DNA of 9,459 nt from Planctomycetaceae bacterium (lineage in GTDB: Bacteria > Planctomycetota > Planctomycetia > Pirellulales > UBA1268), in assembly GCA_947453875.1 (NCBI GenBank), contig CANGIH010000064.1, positions 1 through 9,459 on the forward strand. The letters run 5' to 3'. Positions 5,536 through 9,459 of the stretch are shown here, piece by piece; positions within the stretch are counted from its first letter, which is position 1, and each line of letters begins with the position of its first letter. The notes beneath the pieces are model-generated. The model was not told the origin of the DNA. It saw only the letters and a list, made by a program, of their open reading frames with translations, and ran no database searches. The translations under genes were made by a program, and so were the position numbers.

Positions 5536-8226
5536 ATGCCCCCTTCCCGCCACACCAACGCCGCGCTGCTGGCCACGTTGCTGGCGTGCGCCGCGATCAC
5601 CGGCCGGCCGGTATCCGCAGCCGACGCCGCCACTTGGAGCGGATCGCTCAAGAAGGTGTTTGCCGACCGCTGCTTCGCCTGCCACGGGGCCCTGGCGCAG
5701 CAGGGAGGCCTGCGGCTCGACACCGTAGCCTCGCTCCTTGCCGGTGGTGATGCCGGGCCGGTGGTCGTGCCGGGGGATCCGGCGGCCGGAACGCTTGTCG
5801 AGCGGATCATCCACGCCGATCCCGCCGAGCGGATGCCGCCGGAGGGGGAGGGCGAGGCACTCACGCCAGCGCAGATCGAGACGCTCAAATCCTGGATCGC
5901 TGCCGGCTGCCCGGCCCCCCCCGATGAACAACCGGAGAGCGACCCGCGCGACCACTGGGCTTTCCGCCCGCGGGTCCGCCCCGCGGTTCCGGCGGTCGCC
6001 CATCCCGACCCCATCGGCAACCCGATCGATGCGTTCCTCGATGCATCGCGGGAACGGGCCGGCATCGCCCCCCAGCCGGAAGCCCCGAGGCACCTTCTCG
6101 TCCGCCGCCTGTTCGTCGACCTGATCGGGCTGCCACCGCTGCCGGATGAGCTTGCCTCGATCCTCGCCGACGAGTCTCCCGAGTGGTATGAAAAGCTGGT
6201 CGATCGACTCCTCGCCGATCCCCGCCATGGCGAGCGCTGGGCTCGCCACTGGATGGATGTCTGGCGCTACTCCGATTGGTGGGGCCTGGGGGATCAGCTC
6301 CGCAACAGCCAGAAGCACATCTGGCACTGGCGCGACTGGATCGTCGAATCGCTCAACGCCGACACCGGCTACGACGAGATGGTGCGGCTGATGCTCGCCG
6401 CCGACGAGCTCGCTCCTGACGATCTCTCGAAGGTGCGTGCCACCGGCTTCCTCGCCCGCAACTGGTTTCTCTTCAATCGCACCCCGTGGATGGACGAGAC
6501 CGTCGAGCATGTCGCCAAGGGATTCCTCGGGCTCTCGCTCAATTGTGCGAAATGCCACGACCACAAGTATGACCCGCTCCGCCAGGAAGACTATTACGCG
6601 ATGCGGGCCTTCTTCGAGCCGCTCCACGCCCGGATCGACATCCTCCCCGGCGAGCCTGATCTCGAGCGGGACGGGATTCCCCGGGTGTTTGACGGTGTCC
6701 CCGACATCCCCACCTACCGATTCGTGCGCGGCGAGGATACGAAGCCCGACATGTCGCGGCCAATCCTTCCCGGCGTCGCCGCCGTGTTCGATTTCTCTTC
6801 CATAGACGTCCGCCCCGTGGCGCTTCCGAAGACGGAATCGCAGCCGGCCCGGAGACCGTGGGTGATCGAGGCCCACGTCGCCGCCGCCGGTCGCCGTGTT
6901 GATGCGGCCCGTGCCGCCCGCGATGCCGCGCCGACGCCGGCCACCGAGCAGGGGGTGGCGGTGGCCGAAGCCGATCTTGCCGCGGTCGACAAGCGCGGGG
7001 CCGCGATGCGTGCCGCCTGGGCCGCGGAGGATGTCGCCGGGACCACTGCCGACGACCCGCTCACGCGCCTGGCCACCACGGCAGCCCGGGAGGCGGTGCG
7101 GGCCGAGCGGCAGCTTGCCGCCACGCGGGCGAAGGGGACGCTGATCGAGGCCGAAGGGAAGCTCGCCGCCGCCGCGGACGACGCGAAAGCCGCCGCTGGG
7201 AAAGCCGTGGCCGACGCGAGAGCGGCCGTCGAGCAGGCAGAGGCATCGGTGGCGGCGCCGGGCGAGAGCTTCACTCCCCTGGTCGGCGCACGCTGGACGC
7301 CGACCCGGTTCCACAATTCAAGCGCCGACGATCCGACGATCCCCTTCCCCACATCGAGCACCGGCCGGCGCTCGGCGCTCGCCGCCTGGATCACCGACCC
7401 GCGCAATCCCCTCACCGCGCGCGTGGCGGCCAATCATCTCTGGGCTCGGCACATGGGGAGGCCGCTCGTGGCGACCCTGTTCGACTTCGGCCGCAAGGGT
7501 GCCCCCCCCGATCATCCCGAGCTTCTCGACTGGCTGGCGAGCGAGTTGGTGGAGGGTGCGGCGAGCGGCCCGCATCCCGAGCCCTGGAGCATGAAGCGGC
7601 TCCACCGCTTGATCGTGACTTCGGCCGCCTACCGGAGCACATCGTCGATCGCGGGCAACCCCGACGGCGTGCGACTCGATCCCGACAACCGCACATGGTG
7701 GCGGCGCGAGCCGGTGCGTCTGGAATCGGAAGTCATCCGGGATGGCGTCCTCACGCTTGCCGGCACGCTCGACGCACGCCTGGGCGGCCCTCCCGTGCCG
7801 GCGGCCGAACAGCCCGCTTCGACGCGGCGAAGCCTCTACTTCGTCCACACCGATCCCGACCGCAATCCCTTCCTCACCACCTTCGATGGGGCCGGTGTGA
7901 AGGAATGCTACGAACGTGAGCGGAGCATCGTGCCACAGCAGGCTTTGGCCCTTGCCAACGCGGGCTTCGTCCATGATGCCGCCACGCGGATCGCCGCCCG
8001 GATCGCATCCCCCGATGCCCTCGTCGACGAGACGACGTTCATCGATCGGGCCTTCCGCATGGTCCTTGCCCGACCTGCCAGCGCCGCCGAGTCGGAGGCC
8101 TGCGTCGCGGCACTTTCGCAGTGGCGAAGCCTCGAACCGGCTCCCGCCGATGGCACGGTGGAGCCGGCACGGATCCACCTCGTCTGGGCGCTCCTCAACC
8201 ACACCGACTTCGTCACGCTGAGATAG
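5536..8226 (+). CDS. PSCyt1-DUF1549-DUF1553 secreted diheme-type cytochrome protein
   Basis: This is an 896-residue exported protein. A signal peptide (NAALLATLLACAAITG, cleavage near VSAADA at about 30) precedes a planctomycete cytochrome domain. That domain has C46-FA-C49-H50 and a likely axial M100 in ERMPPEGEG. DUF1549 follows at about 163-375, with the family motif CAKCHDHKYDP (C337, C340, H341), a second haem-attachment site. A strongly alanine-rich, charged helical segment (about 440-575) separates it from DUF1553 (about 608-890), recognisable by GRRSALAAWITDPRNPLTARV and the C-terminal LLNHTDFV. These proteins are abundant in Planctomycetes and normally sit beside DUF1501 genes, as here. 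Their biochemical role is not settled; haem-linked electron transfer or polymer degradation has been suggested. The start at 5536 was chosen for the signal peptide; the ribosome site is weak and the frame stays open to 5278. Confidence 0.9.
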   Translation: MPPSRHTNAALLATLLACAAITGRPVSAADAATWSGSLKKVFADRCFACHGALAQQGGLRLDTVASLLAGGDAGPVVVPGDPAAGTLVERIIHADPAERMPPEGEGEALTPAQIETLKSWIAAGCPAPPDEQPESDPRDHWAFRPRVRPAVPAVAHPDPIGNPIDAFLDASRERAGIAPQPEAPRHLLVRRLFVDLIGLPPLPDELASILADESPEWYEKLVDRLLADPRHGERWARHWMDVWRYSDWWGLGDQLRNSQKHIWHWRDWIVESLNADTGYDEMVRLMLAADELAPDDLSKVRATGFLARNWFLFNRTPWMDETVEHVAKGFLGLSLNCAKCHDHKYDPLRQEDYYAMRAFFEPLHARIDILPGEPDLERDGIPRVFDGVPDIPTYRFVRGEDTKPDMSRPILPGVAAVFDFSSIDVRPVALPKTESQPARRPWVIEAHVAAAGRRVDAARAARDAAPTPATEQGVAVAEADLAAVDKRGAAMRAAWAAEDVAGTTADDPLTRLATTAAREAVRAERQLAATRAKGTLIEAEGKLAAAADDAKAAAGKAVADARAAVEQAEASVAAPGESFTPLVGARWTPTRFHNSSADDPTIPFPTSSTGRRSALAAWITDPRNPLTARVAANHLWARHMGRPLVATLFDFGRKGAPPDHPELLDWLASELVEGAASGPHPEPWSMKRLHRLIVTSAAYRSTSSIAGNPDGVRLDPDNRTWWRREPVRLESEVIRDGVLTLAGTLDARLGGPPVPAAEQPASTRRSLYFVHTDPDRNPFLTTFDGAGVKECYERERSIVPQQALALANAGFVHDAATRIAARIASPDALVDETTFIDRAFRMVLARPASAAESEACVAALSQWRSLEPAPADGTVEPARIHLVWALLNHTDFVTLR

Positions 8227-8231
8227 CCGAC

Positions 8232-9459
8232 ATGCCAAGCCCTTCTCGAGCCAACGTCGCCATCCCGCCACGGAGAGCGTTCCTCGCCGATCTCGGCCTC
8301 GGCTTCACCGGCCTGGCGCTCGGGGCGATGCTCGCCCGCGACACACCCGGATCACCGGCGGAGTGGTCACCCCCCGATGGCCGGCCCCATTTCGCACCGA
8401 AGGCGAAGAGCGTCATCTGGCTGTTCATGAATGGCGGCGTCAGCCACCTCGAGAGTTTCGATTTCAAGCCCGAGATCACCAAGCACGCCGGCAAGACGAT
8501 CGCCGAGACCCCCTACGCCGACGTCCAGAATCCGGCGAAGCTCGCCCTCGAACGGGCCCCCGTCCCCGATGCCAATGGCCTGCAGCGGAACGTCCTCTTT
8601 CCGCTCCAGACCGGTTTCCGGCGTCATGGGCAAAGCGGGATGGCAATCAGCGACTTCTTTCCCCACACCGCGCGGAACGCCGACCGGATCGCCGTCGTCC
8701 GTTCGATGTGGACCACCGACTCCAACCACGGCGCCCAGACGCAGTTTCACACCGGCCGCCACATGCTCGATCCCGCCCAGCCGACGCTCGGCGGCTGGGT
8801 GCACCACGGCCTCGGGTCGATCAACGAAGAGCTGCCGCAATTCATCTCGATCGGTTTCCGGGAATACTGGAACCGCAAGGATGGCCTCTACCTCGGCCCC
8901 GCCCACGACGCGGTGCCGCTGCGGATCGACCCGGCCAACCCGCTCGACTTCGGCCGACCGGAGCGCCCCTTCTCGAATCAGGCACAAGCGATCGGCTTCG
9001 ATCTGGTCGGCCGGCTCGACCGGGCGACGGTGGTCGAATACCCCGACGACCCGGCCACGGCGGCGCGGATCGCCTCGTATGAGCTCGCCCACTCGATGCA
9101 GCAGAGCGTGCCGAAGGTCGTCGACTTCGCCGATGAGACGGAGGAGACGAAGCGGCTCTACGGCCTCGATCTTCCCCACTGCCGCGACTTCGGCATGCAG
9201 CTGCTCGCCGCGCGCCGGTTCGTGGAGCGGGGCGTGAGGTTCATCCAGATCCAGCATGGCGGCGGCGGCGCCGGGGCCTGGGACGCCCATGGCGGCTTGA
9301 AGGCGAATCATGCGGGCCTCGCCCTGGCCGTCGATCAGCCGATCGGCGGGCTCCTTGAGGATCTCGCCCGCCGTGGGCTCCTCGACGAGACGATCGTCCT
9401 TTTCGCCACCGAATTCGGCAGGACTCCGGGCACGCAAGGCTCCGACGGCCGCGACCACC
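8232..9459 (+). CDS. DUF1501 protein with Tat-like signal, 3'-truncated
   Basis: The first 409 residues are present; the gene runs off the window. DUF1501 proteins belong to the alkaline phosphatase/sulfatase-like superfamily, but their substrate is unknown. The N-terminus has a twin-arginine-like motif, PPRRAFLADLG (R14, R15), before a hydrophobic stretch, suggesting folded export by Tat. Family landmarks are FMNGGVSHLESFD (H72), the SMWTTDSNHGAQTQ segment, HGGGGAGAWDAHGG (H342, H353) and TEFGRTPGTQGSDGRDH (E394), with which the window ends. These His, Asp and Glu residues are the likely metal-site residues. It starts five bases after the DUF1553 stop codon with only a weak ribosome site, so translational coupling and a shared operon are likely. 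A typical family member is 400-480 residues, so only the C-terminal end should be missing. Confidence 0.92.
   Translation, partial: MPSPSRANVAIPPRRAFLADLGLGFTGLALGAMLARDTPGSPAEWSPPDGRPHFAPKAKSVIWLFMNGGVSHLESFDFKPEITKHAGKTIAETPYADVQNPAKLALERAPVPDANGLQRNVLFPLQTGFRRHGQSGMAISDFFPHTARNADRIAVVRSMWTTDSNHGAQTQFHTGRHMLDPAQPTLGGWVHHGLGSINEELPQFISIGFREYWNRKDGLYLGPAHDAVPLRIDPANPLDFGRPERPFSNQAQAIGFDLVGRLDRATVVEYPDDPATAARIASYELAHSMQQSVPKVVDFADETEETKRLYGLDLPHCRDFGMQLLAARRFVERGVRFIQIQHGGGGAGAWDAHGGLKANHAGLALAVDQPIGGLLEDLARRGLLDETIVLFATEFGRTPGTQGSDGRDH

Noticed and set aside
6544..6558. CAKCH motif as evidence for a second, separate cytochrome gene
   Set aside because: It lies inside DUF1549, where a CxxCHDHK motif is a normal family feature.
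5446..7314. Minus-strand open frame (622 codons) opposite the DUF1549/DUF1553 gene
   Set aside because: It is the same antisense effect, with low-complexity Gly/Arg-rich composition and a start in unrelated sequence.
1..9459. CRISPR array, tRNA, rRNA, transposase or defence-gene cluster
   Set aside because: I found no regularly spaced repeats, cloverleaf-like sequence, rRNA signature or recognisable mobile-element or defence protein in either strand.

Overview
The window is GC-rich, densely coding DNA that looks planctomycete, probably of the Pirellulales type. The main evidence is a pair of adjacent genes found chiefly in Planctomycetes and relatives: a PSCyt1-DUF1549-DUF1553 cytochrome protein followed 5 bases later by a DUF1501 protein. 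A secreted redoxin/cytochrome c/copper-monooxygenase-like fusion and tandem PEP-CTERM surface proteins fit the same origin. This assignment is by recognition of families, not by a search.

Layout. Positions 1-1591 (+) hold two tandem paralogous PEP-CTERM (exosortase-sorted) surface proteins, the first cut off by the window start. A 90-base convergent gap separates them from a type I glutamine synthetase, glnA (1682-3094, -), which keeps its catalytic residues and the adenylylation tyrosine. A 203-base divergent region (3095-3297) carries a very stable GC hairpin in the glnA leader and candidate -10 boxes for both directions. The fusion protein follows (3298-5226, +). Then comes a 309-base gap (5227-5535) with an imperfect inverted repeat enclosing repetitive sequence, and a candidate -10 box. 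The last two genes are the diheme-type DUF1549/DUF1553 protein (5536-8226, +) and the DUF1501 protein (8232 to the window edge, +), most likely one operon.

How the genes may work together. The three large + strand genes from 3298 onward all appear to be exported (two by Sec-like signals, one by a Tat-like signal). Together they contain three CxxCH haem-attachment motifs, a redoxin fold and a six-ligand copper-site pattern. This suggests an extracytoplasmic redox function, but no substrate can be read from the sequence. glnA is ordinary nitrogen assimilation and probably unrelated. The PEP-CTERM pair are surface proteins with no exosortase gene in view.

The most distinctive item is the redoxin-cytochrome c-PHM-like fusion next to the DUF1549/DUF1501 pair. 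I do not see a defence system, CRISPR array, tRNA, rRNA, integrase or transposase gene.
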